NCBI GenBank assembly: GCA_038142205.1
Contig: JAYQJO010000001.1
Coordinates: 248,001 to 312,000, forward strand
DNA: 64,000 nt
Direction of reading: 5' to 3'
Origin: UBA7359 sp038142205
GTDB taxonomy: Bacteria; Pseudomonadota; Gammaproteobacteria; Eutrophobiales; Eutrophobiaceae
The notes under the pieces are model-generated. The model was not told where the DNA came from, did not search any database, and saw only the letters and a program-made list of their open reading frames with translations. The position numbers were made by a program, and so were the translations under genes. Below are positions 1-9,130 of the stretch, in pieces; the first letter of the stretch is position 1, and each line of letters opens with the position of its first letter.

Positions 1-173
1 AAGTGACATATCAAATTGTCGGTGAAGAAGAAGCAGATATTGAGCAAGGTCTTATTTCTGTCACGTCTCCAATTGCACGTGCTTTAATAGGAAAAGAAGA
101 AGGTGATGCTGCTGATGTGAATGCACCTAGTGGTATTATTGAGTATGAAATTCTTCAGGTTAAATACATCTAA
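1..173 (+). CDS. greA: Transcription elongation factor GreA, 3' end (partial)
   Basis: The window opens inside a reading frame (codons in frame with position 3, stop TAA at 171-173). The encoded tail reads VTYQIVGEEEADIEQGLIS, then a SPIARALIGKEEGD stretch, and ends in QVKYI. This matches the C-terminal FKBP-like domain of GreA, which rescues backtracked RNA polymerase by stimulating transcript cleavage. The N-terminal coiled coil lies outside the window. GreA and GreB are paralogues; the ending and the QGLISV and SPIAR motifs favour GreA. rlmE follows after 24 bases on the same strand. Confidence 0.9.
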   Translation, partial: VTYQIVGEEEADIEQGLISVTSPIARALIGKEEGDAADVNAPSGIIEYEILQVKYI

Positions 174-197
174 ACTAAGCTTTTAACGCTTAAGGAC

Positions 198-818
198 ATG
201 TCGAAAAAAAAGCCTAGTAAAGAATGGGTTCAAAAACAAAATAACGATCCATATGTCAAACAGGCAAGAGAATCACATTATCGTTCTCGCGCTGTATACA
301 AACTTCAAGAAATAGATAAAAAAGACGGACTGATCAAGCCTAATTATTGTATTGTTGATTTAGGCTCCGCGCCGGGTGGTTGGTCTCAATATGCTGCGGA
401 ACGAATCGGTGCGAATGGACGCGTCGTTGCTGTCGATATATTGCCTATGGATCCCATTAACGGGGTATTATTTACGCAAGGCGATTTTACCGAAGAAGAG
501 GTGGAAAAAGCCTTTTTAGAACAGGTTGGCGAACAAAAAGTTGACCTTGTAATTTCCGATATGGCCCCCAACTTAACAGGTATCAGAGTCACTGATCAGG
601 CCAGAAGTATGGCAATGGCAGAATTAGTGCATGATTTTTCTCTAAAAGTACTCAAGCCTGGTGGCGATTTGCTGATAAAACTGTTTGAAGGCGCAGGAAC
701 AAACGAATATAGACGAATATTAAGGGAACATTTTTCCAAGGTGATGACTCGAAAACCGGACGCATCGCGTGATAAATCGCGGGAATTTTATATTTTAGCC
801 CGGTCATATAAGTTATAG
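198..818 (+). CDS. rlmE: 23S rRNA (uridine-2'-O-)-methyltransferase RlmE (FtsJ/RrmJ)
   Basis: 206 residues, close to the usual 209. RlmE methylates the 2'-O of a conserved uridine in the A-loop of 23S rRNA, using S-adenosylmethionine, on the 50S subunit. The SAM-binding motif DLGSAPGGW is at residues 54-62, and the K-D-K-E catalytic tetrad is visible as K35, D121 (in ISDMAPN), K161 (in LLIKLFEG) and E196 (in SREFYIL). An AAGGA ribosome site lies just before the ATG. It is followed by ftsH 35 bases downstream, the classic rlmE-ftsH pair, probably one heat-shock-type transcript. Confidence 0.97.
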   Translation: MSKKKPSKEWVQKQNNDPYVKQARESHYRSRAVYKLQEIDKKDGLIKPNYCIVDLGSAPGGWSQYAAERIGANGRVVAVDILPMDPINGVLFTQGDFTEEEVEKAFLEQVGEQKVDLVISDMAPNLTGIRVTDQARSMAMAELVHDFSLKVLKPGGDLLIKLFEGAGTNEYRRILREHFSKVMTRKPDASRDKSREFYILARSYKL

Positions 819-853
819 TATTAGTTATAAGAAATTAAACGAGGTTTATTGAA

Positions 854-2788
854 TTGAACGATATGGCAAAAAATCTGGTTCTGTGGGTAATTATTGCCCT
901 GGTTCTAATGATGGTATTTAAGAATTTTGATAATTCGGCTTTGTCCGGAAATATCAATTATTCAAAATTTATTGCTGAAGTAAAGACAGGTCGTGTAGCC
1001 GAAGTCGCAATTGAGGGTAATTCAATAACCGGTCGTTATTCCGATAATGATAAAATTTTTAAAACATACAGCCCTGAAACGAGTAACGATGCATTAATTG
1101 GTACTTTGCTCGATAACAACGTTGAAATTCTTGGAAAAGAACCCAATGGCAATTCTTTTTGGGCACATGCATTAATTTCATGGTTTCCAATTCTATTATT
1201 GCTTGGCGTCTGGATTTATTTTATGCGACAGATGCAAGGCGGTGGCGGTGGTCGCGGTGCTTTATCGTTTGGTAAAAGTCGCGCACGTTTAATGGGCGAA
1301 GATCAGATCAAAATCACATTTAATGATGTTGCTGGTGTTGAAGAAGCCAAAGAAGAAGTCGGTGAGTTAGTCGAATTTTTAAGAGATCCGGGAAAATTCC
1401 AGAAACTCGGTGGCAAGATTCCTTCAGGTGTATTAATGGTGGGTTCTCCCGGTACAGGTAAAACCTTATTGGCAAAAGCCATTGCGGGTGAAGCAAAAGT
1501 CCCTTTCTTTACTATTTCCGGTTCAGACTTTGTTGAGATGTTTGTCGGTGTCGGCGCTTCTCGTGTTCGAGATATGTTTGAAGAAGCGAAGAAACACGCC
1601 CCTTGTATCATCTTTATAGATGAAATCGATGCTGTTGGCCGGCATCGTGGTGCCGGTTTAGGTGGCGGCCATGATGAACGTGAACAAACACTAAACCAGT
1701 TGTTAGTCGAAATGGATGGTTTTGAAGGTAATGAAGGTATTATTGTTATTGCTGCAACTAACCGCCCTGACGTTCTTGATCCCGCTTTATTAAGACCGGG
1801 CCGCTTTGACCGTCAGGTTGTCGTGCCATTGCCGGACATTCGAGGTCGTGAACAAATTCTTAAAGTACACATGCGTAAGGTGCCATTAGGTGATGATGTG
1901 AAGGCCAGTCTTATTGCTCGCGGTACGCCTGGTTTTTCAGGTGCGGATTTATCAAACCTTGTGAATAAAGCGGCATTGTTTGCAGCGCGTGCGAATAAAA
2001 AACTGGTTGATATGGAAGAGTTTGAGCGCGCAAAAGATAAAATCATGATGGGTGCAGAACGTCGTTCAATGGTCATGAGTGAAGAGGAAAAGTTAAATAC
2101 CGCCTATCATGAAGCAGGTCATGCTATTGTTGGTCGACTCGTGCCGTCGCATGACCCGGTTTATAAAGTAACGATTATTCCTCGTGGACGTGCTTTAGGT
2201 GTCACCATGTATTTACCTGAAGAAGATAAATACAGTCAAAGCAAAGAACAGTTAGAAAGCATGCTTTCGAGTTTATTTGGTGGTCGTATTGCTGAAGAAT
2301 TAACACTTGGTAAAGATAAAGTGACGACCGGCGCAAGTAATGATATTGAACGTGCCACGCAGTTAGCACGTAACATGGTTACCAAATGGGGGCTATCAGA
2401 AAAACTTGGACCATTAACCTACAGTGAGGATGATGGTGAAGTCTTTCTGGGGCATTCCGTGACACAACATAAAGCGATTTCTGATGAAACTGCACATACG
2501 ATTGATGGAGAAATCAAAGCGGTTATTGATCGTAACTATGAACGGGCTGAAAAAATTCTAAATGAAAATATCGACAAGCTGCATAAGATGGCTGAAGCGT
2601 TGATGAAGTACGAAACTATCGATGCAGCTCAAATTGACGATATTATGGATGGAAAAGATGTGCGTCCTCCTTCAGGTTGGGATGACAACGATGAAGATGG
2701 TGGTTCGTCGGTTAAGAAAGAAGAAATCCATAAAAAGAAAGAGGATGATGATGCGCCGTCTAGTGCGCCTCCTGCCAAGCCGGCATAA
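854..2788 (+). CDS. ftsH: ATP-dependent zinc metalloprotease FtsH
   Basis: Membrane-anchored AAA+ protease that degrades membrane proteins and regulators such as LpxC and sigma-32. With the TTG start used here it has 644 residues: TM1 about 7-25, periplasmic domain, TM2 about 106-124, a glycine-rich linker, AAA+ module with Walker A GSPGTGKT (197-204), Walker B IIFIDEID, and second region of homology RPGRFDR. The zinc site HEAGH is at 419-423. The tail is charged and low in complexity. An in-frame ATG at 863 gives MAKNLVLW, the familiar FtsH start, but the GAGG ribosome site at 841-844 is better spaced for TTG 854. Walker A has Ser where most FtsH have Pro (GPPGTGKT). Confidence 0.97.
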   Translation: MNDMAKNLVLWVIIALVLMMVFKNFDNSALSGNINYSKFIAEVKTGRVAEVAIEGNSITGRYSDNDKIFKTYSPETSNDALIGTLLDNNVEILGKEPNGNSFWAHALISWFPILLLLGVWIYFMRQMQGGGGGRGALSFGKSRARLMGEDQIKITFNDVAGVEEAKEEVGELVEFLRDPGKFQKLGGKIPSGVLMVGSPGTGKTLLAKAIAGEAKVPFFTISGSDFVEMFVGVGASRVRDMFEEAKKHAPCIIFIDEIDAVGRHRGAGLGGGHDEREQTLNQLLVEMDGFEGNEGIIVIAATNRPDVLDPALLRPGRFDRQVVVPLPDIRGREQILKVHMRKVPLGDDVKASLIARGTPGFSGADLSNLVNKAALFAARANKKLVDMEEFERAKDKIMMGAERRSMVMSEEEKLNTAYHEAGHAIVGRLVPSHDPVYKVTIIPRGRALGVTMYLPEEDKYSQSKEQLESMLSSLFGGRIAEELTLGKDKVTTGASNDIERATQLARNMVTKWGLSEKLGPLTYSEDDGEVFLGHSVTQHKAISDETAHTIDGEIKAVIDRNYERAEKILNENIDKLHKMAEALMKYETIDAAQIDDIMDGKDVRPPSGWDDNDEDGGSSVKKEEIHKKKEDDDAPSSAPPAKPA

Positions 2789-2814
2789 TAAAGTTCTTAA
2801 AATATACACTTTTT

Positions 2815-2840
2815 GACTCGCCATATAAATGTGGCGAGTT
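2815..2840 (+). terminator. Hairpin downstream of ftsH (possible terminator)
   Basis: ACTCGCCA at 2816-2823 is perfectly complementary to TGGCGAGT at 2832-2839, with an 8-base loop and a flanking G-T wobble. It sits 27 bases after the ftsH stop. No T tract follows, so it is only a candidate for transcription ending or mRNA 3'-end protection. The rest of the 272-base ftsH-glmM gap shows no gene. In particular folP, which often sits here, is absent. Confidence 0.5.
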
Positions 2841-3060
2841 CTCTAAGCTAAACTTTTGCTTGCCTCAATTTACTCCTGACGAATTTGTTACTTATTATTA
2901 TTTAACTTTTGCTTTACTCATGGCGTTTTTATATTAGCTTGTAGCGGCTAACTTTTTATTTTGTTTGTTTTCAAAAAAATACAACACCGGTTTTATTTTT
3001 CTGCGCACAAGAGTAGTCTTATCGTATATAACATTGTTTAAGTAAATAGAATTTAACATT

Positions 3061-4400
3061 ATGAGTAGAAAGTATTTTGGTACCGATGGTATTCGCGGGA
3101 GTGTTGGCGAAGGTGTTATCAATCCCGAGTTTGTTATGAAACTTGGCTGGGCTGCTGGCCGGGTTTTGGCAAAAAAAGGTAATGGTCCAGTACTAGTCGG
3201 TAAGGATACACGTATTTCCGGTTACATGTTTGAGTCTGCGTTAGAAGCAGGCTTATCTGCAGCAGGTGTTGATATTCGTTTACTAGGACCCATGCCCACG
3301 CCTGGTATTGCTTATCTGACGAAAAATACACGGGCGCAGGCAGGTATTGTTATCAGTGCATCACATAATCCTTTCTATGATAATGGTATTAAGTTTTTTC
3401 AGGAGATGGAACAAAGTTACCAGATGAAATAGAACACGAAATTGAATATGAATTGGCTCTTCCAATGCAGCCGGTTTATTCACGTCACCTTGGTAAAGCA
3501 CGACGCATTACTGATGCACCTCGACGCTATATAGAATTTTGTAAATCAAAGATTGCACATAATGTCGATTTCAACGACATAAGAGTCGTCATAGATTGTG
3601 CTAACGGCGCAACCTATCACATTGCACCGAAAGTATTTGAAGAACTGGGCGCAGAGGTTATTTTACATGCTGCTACACCAGATGGTTTGAATATTAATGA
3701 TGAATGTGGTGCAACCTCACCTGAAGCACTACAGAAATTAGTAAAGGAATCGAGAGCCGATTTAGGTATTGCGCTAGATGGAGATGGTGATCGCCTTATC
3801 ATGGTTGATAACGAAGCTAATATTTTAGATGGCGATGATATTATTTATGTCATTACTCAACTTGAAAGAGAGAAGCTTAACGGTGCTGTTGTTGGCACAG
3901 TAATGAGTAATCTTGGTTTGGAACATGCAATCAATCAACTTGATCTAAATTTTTTCCGTGCTGCCGTTGGTGATCGTTATGTTATGGAACTTTTACGTAA
4001 GGAAAAATTAATTCTTGGTGGAGAAACATCGGGCCATATTATCAACTTGGGTTTAACAACAACAGGCGATGGTATTATTGCTGCCTTACAAGTGCTGGAA
4101 GAAATAGCATTAACAGGAAAAAAACTATCTGAACTGGTTTCAGGCGTTAATAAACATCCGCAGATAATGAAAAATGTCAGACTTAATGAAAAAATTGATA
4201 TCACAATAATTGATGATATTAACAATGCAGTTAAAGATGTTGAAAATACATTAGGAGATACGGGTCGTGTTGTTTTAAGAACTTCCGGTACAGAACCTTT
4301 AGTCAGAGTCATGGTTGAAGGTGAAAGTGAACGACAAGTTGAAATGCTTGTTGATCAACTTGTAGAAGTCGTTGGTACAGCGGTCAGTCAGCTACATTAA
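3061..4400 (+). CDS. glmM: Phosphoglucosamine mutase GlmM (frameshifted in this sequence)
   Basis: Interconverts glucosamine-6-phosphate and glucosamine-1-phosphate for UDP-GlcNAc, peptidoglycan and LPS synthesis. The first segment (3061-3432) carries the start MSRKYFGTDGIRG and the phosphoserine loop ISASHNPF (Ser101). The second (frame of 3453-4400) carries the metal loop DGDGDR and the phosphate-binding RTSGTEP loop. The frames join at the T6 run 3394-3399. One extra T would give FFSGDGTKLPDEIEHEI, matching the family, and a 446-residue protein of normal length. GlmM is essential in most bacteria, so a sequencing deletion is more likely than a real pseudogene. Confidence 0.93.
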
Positions 4401-4426
4401 AAAATGAAACAGTGAATAAAAGAACG

Positions 4427-5341
4427 ATGAGCACACCACAATCAGCAATATTACCTGAAGCTTCGCAACATGCTTTATATATTGTTATTAATGTTGATAA
4501 CAAAAAAGATAATGTTGTTAAACAATGTGCATCATTACCAGAATTAATAAATAAGATTAAACAACAGCATAATACGAATAGTCTGGTTGCCAGTCTGGCT
4601 TTTGGTGTCGATCATTGGAATGTTGTTCATCCTGAGAGTAAACCGCAACACTTGAAGCCTTTCTCTCAACTAGGAGAAGGGGAGCTTGTTGCTCCGGCAA
4701 CAGGCGGTGATCTTTTTTTGCATATTCATTCCGATAGAAAAGACATGATCTATGTATTGGCATCAGAATTTCTTAAAGCAATTAAAACTGATGTAACAGT
4801 GTTAGAAGAAGTTGAAGGTTTTCATTACCTTGATGATCGTGACCTAACTGGTTTTATCGATGGAACTGAAAATCCTGAAGGCAATGAACGTGCCGAAGTA
4901 GCATTAATAGATAACGACCCAGGCTTTATTGGTGGCAGTTATGTTTTGGCACAACGTTATGTACATAATCTGCCTAAGTGGGAAAAGGTTGATGATAAAG
5001 AACAGGAAGGTATTATTGGCCGCACTAAGCCTGACAGCGTAGAACTCGATGATGATGTGATGCCGGAAACGTCACATGTTAGCAGGGTAGTGATAGAAGA
5101 AGATGGCGAAGAACTTGAAATAGTGCGCCATAGTTTGCCTTATGGCAAAGCATCAGGCGATGCAGGTTTGTTTTTTCTTGCGTATAGCAAAGACAATACT
5201 ATTCTGGAAAAGATGTTGGCGAATATGTTTGGCACCAGTGACGATGCATTACACGATCACTTGATGGACTATACTTCAGCTAAAAGCGGTGCCTATTTCT
5301 TTGCACCATCAGTTGAGATGTTGGAAGGTCTGATTAAATAA
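4427..5341 (+). CDS. DyP-type haem peroxidase (YfeX-like)
   Basis: Dye-decolourising peroxidase family haem protein, probably cytoplasmic because no signal peptide is visible. From the ATG at 4427 it has 304 residues. The family motif GFIDG is at 142-146 with Asp145. The probable haem-ligand His217 sits in ETSHVSRV and the distal Arg234 in EIVRHSLPYG. An upstream GTG at 4412 would add five residues, but MSTPQSAILPE resembles the usual N-terminus of YfeX-like proteins. Physiological substrate unknown. It follows glmM by 26 bases and converges with recQ, leaving only two bases between stops. Confidence 0.92.
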   Translation: MSTPQSAILPEASQHALYIVINVDNKKDNVVKQCASLPELINKIKQQHNTNSLVASLAFGVDHWNVVHPESKPQHLKPFSQLGEGELVAPATGGDLFLHIHSDRKDMIYVLASEFLKAIKTDVTVLEEVEGFHYLDDRDLTGFIDGTENPEGNERAEVALIDNDPGFIGGSYVLAQRYVHNLPKWEKVDDKEQEGIIGRTKPDSVELDDDVMPETSHVSRVVIEEDGEELEIVRHSLPYGKASGDAGLFFLAYSKDNTILEKMLANMFGTSDDALHDHLMDYTSAKSGAYFFAPSVEMLEGLIK

Positions 5342-5343
5342 CT

Positions 5344-7458
5344 TTAAATTGAAGCCTGTACGCATCTAATTACGCCATAATCATATTCTTCATCCAGTGC
5401 TTCATAGATTGGCTTAATCTTACCTTTCTCTTCATCTTCCATAGATTCAATAACAAAGATAATTTCTTCATATTGTCCATCATCGAATTCAATTACATCA
5501 TGTATATCAATTAGGCCAACTTCAATCGCATCAGCTAAATGCGTATAAATCGTGCTTGTTTTTATTTCGCGTTGTTGTGCAATCTCTTCTATAGAATTAT
5601 CTTGTTGAAGAAGCATTAACGTCTCATTAATTGTCGAGCTTAAATTATTATCAAGTAAAGCCGAAAGAGGGTGTTTGGCAATTTCATTTATAAACTGTTT
5701 GCCATAACGTTTTAATTTTTGTTCCCCGACACCAGAAATTCGCTCCATCTCTTTTAAAGTTTGAGGTCTTTTCTTAAGCATCTCTTGTAAAGTGACATCA
5801 TGAAAAATAACATAAGGTGGTACACCTGCTTCGCTTGCTAATTCCATACGTAATGAGCGTAAGGCTTCCCATAGGTCTTGATCTTGAGGACGTACAGATG
5901 ATTTTTCTTTCTTATCTTTTGATGCTTTCTCTTCAACAGTTAATTTTCGTAATTCCAGATGTTGTTCGCCACGTAATACCGGACGATATTTTTCCGTAAG
6001 TCGTAATGCGCCGTGACGTTCTATATCGATATCAATAAAACCAAGCGCTATTAATTGTCTAAAAACACTACGCCATTCAATATTTGATAATTCTGTACCA
6101 ATACCAAAAGTACTTATTTTTGTATGACCATTACGTTGGATACGTTCATCTGATTTGCCTAATAAAATATCAATTATGTAGTTCACACCAAAACGCTGTT
6201 CGGTTCGATAAATTGAAGATAATGCTTTTTGAGACGCTTCTGTGCCATTCCATTTTTCCGGTGGGCTTTGGCAATTATCACAGGCATTACAGTTTTCTGA
6301 TGATGTTTCATCAAAATAGGCAAGTAAGGTATGACGACGACAGGTGATGAGTTCACAAAGGCCCAGCATAGATTCAAGCTTATGATGTTCTACACGTTTA
6401 TAGGTTTCATTCGCATTCGAGTTCTGCATGAACTGACGAAGCGTAATGACATCTTGTAAACCATACGCCATCCATGCATTAGCCGGTTCGCCATCACGCC
6501 CGGCACGTCCGGTTTCCTGATAATAGGCTTCAATGCTTTTCGGTAAATTTAAATGTGCAACAAAACGCACATCCGGTTTATCGATACCCATGCCAAAAGC
6601 AATTGTCGCAATAATGATAACGCCGTCTTCACGTAAAAAGCGTTGCTGATTTTGTTGACGAACTTCTGCGGCTAAACCGGCATGATAAGGCAGTGCAATT
6701 CTCCCCTGATCAGATAACCATTCTGCAATCGCTTCAACTTTCTTACGCGACAGACAATAAACAATACCGGCATCGTTAGCATGTTTATCCTGAAGAAACT
6801 TCCAGAGTCTATTCTTTGGATTATTACCCTCTGAAATAGAGTAATGAATATTAGGACGATCAAAGCTGGTAATAAAAACATTCGCTTCATCCAATTGCAG
6901 TTGCGAAATGATTTCATCGCGCGTGCGTTGATTAGCCGTCGCAGTTAATGCAATACGAGGTACAGAAGGAAAGCGTTCATGCAAAACAGTTAGTCGTTGA
7001 TATTCAGGACGAAAATCATGTCCCCATTGCGAAACGCAATGCGCTTCATCAATTGCGAATAAACAAACCTGACATCGATCCAGTAACGCCAGCATGTGAT
7101 TAGTTAGTAATCGTTCCGGTGCTACGTAAACAATATCAAGTTCATTATTAAGTAACTGACGTTCTACATCATCCGCTTCTTCATGACTCATACTGGAATT
7201 CATATACGCCGCTTTTACGCCGAGTTGAATTAAGGCATCAACCTGATCCTGCATCAACGCAATTAAGGGAGAAATAACGATAGCCGTACCTTCGCGCACC
7301 AAAGCCGGAATCTGATAACACAACGACTTACCGCCACCCGTCGGCATTAAAACAAGCGCATCATTACCATCGAGTAATTGCTGTATGACTTCTTGTTGAG
7401 AGTGACGAAACTGTTCGTATCCAAAAGTGGATTTAAGAATTTCTTGCGCTTGTTTCAT
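5344..7458 (-). CDS. recQ: ATP-dependent DNA helicase RecQ
   Basis: 3'-5' superfamily 2 helicase for recombination and replication-fork repair. Walker A TGGGKS is at 40-45, the DEAH box at 137-140, and the RecQ-specific aromatic loop region WGHDFRPEY follows. A four-cysteine zinc site (CELITC, then NCNACDNC) precedes the winged-helix RQC region and an HRDC domain near 520-600. At 704 residues it is about 95 longer than E. coli RecQ. The extra tail (INETLMLLQQDNSIEEIAQ, then TSTIYTHL) looks like the C-terminal helix-turn-helix found on some RecQ proteins. Monocistronic in appearance. Confidence 0.96.
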   Translation of the reverse strand: MKQAQEILKSTFGYEQFRHSQQEVIQQLLDGNDALVLMPTGGGKSLCYQIPALVREGTAIVISPLIALMQDQVDALIQLGVKAAYMNSSMSHEEADDVERQLLNNELDIVYVAPERLLTNHMLALLDRCQVCLFAIDEAHCVSQWGHDFRPEYQRLTVLHERFPSVPRIALTATANQRTRDEIISQLQLDEANVFITSFDRPNIHYSISEGNNPKNRLWKFLQDKHANDAGIVYCLSRKKVEAIAEWLSDQGRIALPYHAGLAAEVRQQNQQRFLREDGVIIIATIAFGMGIDKPDVRFVAHLNLPKSIEAYYQETGRAGRDGEPANAWMAYGLQDVITLRQFMQNSNANETYKRVEHHKLESMLGLCELITCRRHTLLAYFDETSSENCNACDNCQSPPEKWNGTEASQKALSSIYRTEQRFGVNYIIDILLGKSDERIQRNGHTKISTFGIGTELSNIEWRSVFRQLIALGFIDIDIERHGALRLTEKYRPVLRGEQHLELRKLTVEEKASKDKKEKSSVRPQDQDLWEALRSLRMELASEAGVPPYVIFHDVTLQEMLKKRPQTLKEMERISGVGEQKLKRYGKQFINEIAKHPLSALLDNNLSSTINETLMLLQQDNSIEEIAQQREIKTSTIYTHLADAIEVGLIDIHDVIEFDDGQYEEIIFVIESMEDEEKGKIKPIYEALDEEYDYGVIRCVQASI

Positions 7459-7580
7459 TCAGAGGAAAATTACTTGATACGAGTTTTGGAAAGAAATAAT
7501 TGTACTATAAAGAGATAGTAAAAAATGATTTAATGCAGTTCACGACGCAAAGTGGACTTTATACTTCAAAAGGATTCGAT

Positions 7581-7907
7581 ATGACTATTAGAACGTATTT
7601 AAAAAAACGCATACTTTTATTTATAAGCATGATAATTATTGGAGGTATGCTACATTTTTATGCGATGTTTTTAGCTATTCCCGAATCAACCATTAAAACA
7701 AGTCTGTTAATTATTGCCGCAACATTGGGACTACCTGGTTTTATTGGTTTTGTATTTTTTATTAAATGCCCGCAGTGTAAAAGACGTATAGGTGATTTCA
7801 TGAATCACTTCTCTTTGGTTTCAGTAAAGAAGGAACGAGGTATTCAACATTGCCCTTATTGTGGGGTTAATTTTGACGAGATTATTACGGATAATGCTAT
7901 TGATTAA
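7581..7907 (+). CDS. Small membrane protein with C-terminal zinc ribbon
   Basis: Unrecognised 108-residue protein. It has two hydrophobic helices (about 10-28 and 39-58), then a likely zinc ribbon made of CPQC and CPYC pairs about 30 residues apart in the C-terminal third. The ATG at 7581 is chosen because AAAGGA sits at the right distance; the frame is open upstream to a TTG at 7500. It stands between recQ (divergent) and the ArsC/Spx-like gene (convergent), so neighbours say nothing about function. Confidence 0.65.
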   Translation: MTIRTYLKKRILLFISMIIIGGMLHFYAMFLAIPESTIKTSLLIIAATLGLPGFIGFVFFIKCPQCKRRIGDFMNHFSLVSVKKERGIQHCPYCGVNFDEIITDNAID

Positions 7908-7933
7908 TGTCCGCTTCTGGCCGAAAGCCGAAA

Positions 7934-8281
7934 TTAAAACTTTAACGATTTATAGTTTTCCACATTAAACCCAACAGTAATTTTTTTATTAACATCTAAC
8001 ACAGGACGTTTAATAATCGCTGGGTTCTCTATCATTAACTCAACAGCTTGAGCTTTTGTCTTTATTTCTTTTTCTTCATCAGATAATTTACGCCATGTTG
8101 TGCCGCGTTTGTTGATGAGTGTGTCTACATCGACTTGTTTCAGGAAATTATTAACTAATGTTTTGTCAATGCCATCGACGCGGAAGTCATGGAAGGTATA
8201 AGGCACGGAATTGGCGTCTAACCATTTCCGTGCCTTTTTAACTGTGTCGCAGTTTTTTATGCCGTAGAGAGTTACGGTCAT
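7934..8281 (-). CDS. ArsC/Spx-family thioredoxin-fold protein (YffB-like)
   Basis: 115 residues beginning MTVTLYGIKNCDTVKKA, the thioredoxin-fold start of the ArsC/YffB family, with one redox-type Cys at position 11 and an RGTTWRKL segment typical of the group. These proteins are annotated as arsenate-reductase-like, but the biochemical role of YffB is not settled, and no arsenic genes are nearby. It starts three bases after the dapD stop on the same strand. dapD-yffB adjacency recurs in gammaproteobacteria, which supports the YffB call over true arsenate reductase. Confidence 0.88.
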   Translation of the reverse strand: MTVTLYGIKNCDTVKKARKWLDANSVPYTFHDFRVDGIDKTLVNNFLKQVDVDTLINKRGTTWRKLSDEEKEIKTKAQAVELMIENPAIIKRPVLDVNKKITVGFNVENYKSLKF

Positions 8282-8284
8282 GTT

Positions 8285-9106
8285 TTAAAGGTCTCGAAGT
8301 ATTTCGTTAATCCCAACTTTAGATAAGGTTTTCTCGTCAACTTTTTTCACAATCACAGCACAATATAAGCTGTATTTGCCATCGCTAGAAGGCAGGTTGC
8401 CTGAGACTACAACTGAACCTGGCGGGATGTAACCATAGGTGATTTCACCAGTAGTGCGATCATAGATGCGGGTACTTTGTCCGATGTAAACACCCATTGA
8501 GATAACGGCACCATCACCAACAATCACACCTTCAACAATTTCTGAACGTGCGCCAATAAAACAGTTATCGCCAATAATAGTTGGGTTCGCTTGTAATGGT
8601 TCGAGTACACCACCAATACCGACACCTCCGGATAAGTGAACGTTCTTACCAATTTGTGCGCATGAACCGACTGTTACCCATGTATCGACCATCGTACCTG
8701 CATCAACGTAGGCACCAATGTTTACAAAGCTCGGCATTAAAACAACATTTTGTCCGATGAAACTACCACGTCTTACCGTTGCGTTTGGAACAACGCGTGC
8801 CCCGGTTTCTATAAAGTTTGTTTTGGTGTAACCGTAAAACTTATTTGGGATCTTATCGAAATAGTTAGTAATGCCGCCTTGAATGACAACATTGTTATCA
8901 AGAATAAAAGAAAGTAAAACTGCTTTTTTTAACCATTGGTTGGTTACCCATTCGCCATCCACTTTTTCTGCAACACGTGCTTCACCGCTATCGAGTTTCC
9001 AGATTGCTGTTTCTACAGCTTCTTTCAGTTCTTTATTAGGACTGTTTGGATCAATTTCTGCTCGGTTTTCAAATGCATCGTTAATTAAATTTTCTAAATC
9101 ACTCAT
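8285..9106 (-). CDS. dapD: 2,3,4,5-tetrahydropyridine-2,6-dicarboxylate N-succinyltransferase
   Basis: Transfers succinyl from succinyl-CoA to tetrahydrodipicolinate in the succinylase branch of lysine/meso-diaminopimelate synthesis. 273 residues against 274 in E. coli. The C-terminal half shows left-handed beta-helix hexapeptides (for example SFIGQNVVLMPSFVNIGAYV and GDNCFIGARSEIVEGVIVG). The N-terminus MSDLENLINDAFENR is typical. It lies between dapC upstream and the YffB-like gene downstream in one minus-strand operon. Confidence 0.97.
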   Translation of the reverse strand: MSDLENLINDAFENRAEIDPNSPNKELKEAVETAIWKLDSGEARVAEKVDGEWVTNQWLKKAVLLSFILDNNVVIQGGITNYFDKIPNKFYGYTKTNFIETGARVVPNATVRRGSFIGQNVVLMPSFVNIGAYVDAGTMVDTWVTVGSCAQIGKNVHLSGGVGIGGVLEPLQANPTIIGDNCFIGARSEIVEGVIVGDGAVISMGVYIGQSTRIYDRTTGEITYGYIPPGSVVVSGNLPSSDGKYSLYCAVIVKKVDEKTLSKVGINEILRDL

Positions 9107-9130
9107 TGGTCTTTTCCTGATATTAATATT

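Noticed and set aside
3394..3399. Programmed frameshifting in glmM
   Set aside because: There is no slippery heptamer plus downstream structure known for glmM, and the same homopolymer pattern recurs in six unrelated genes.
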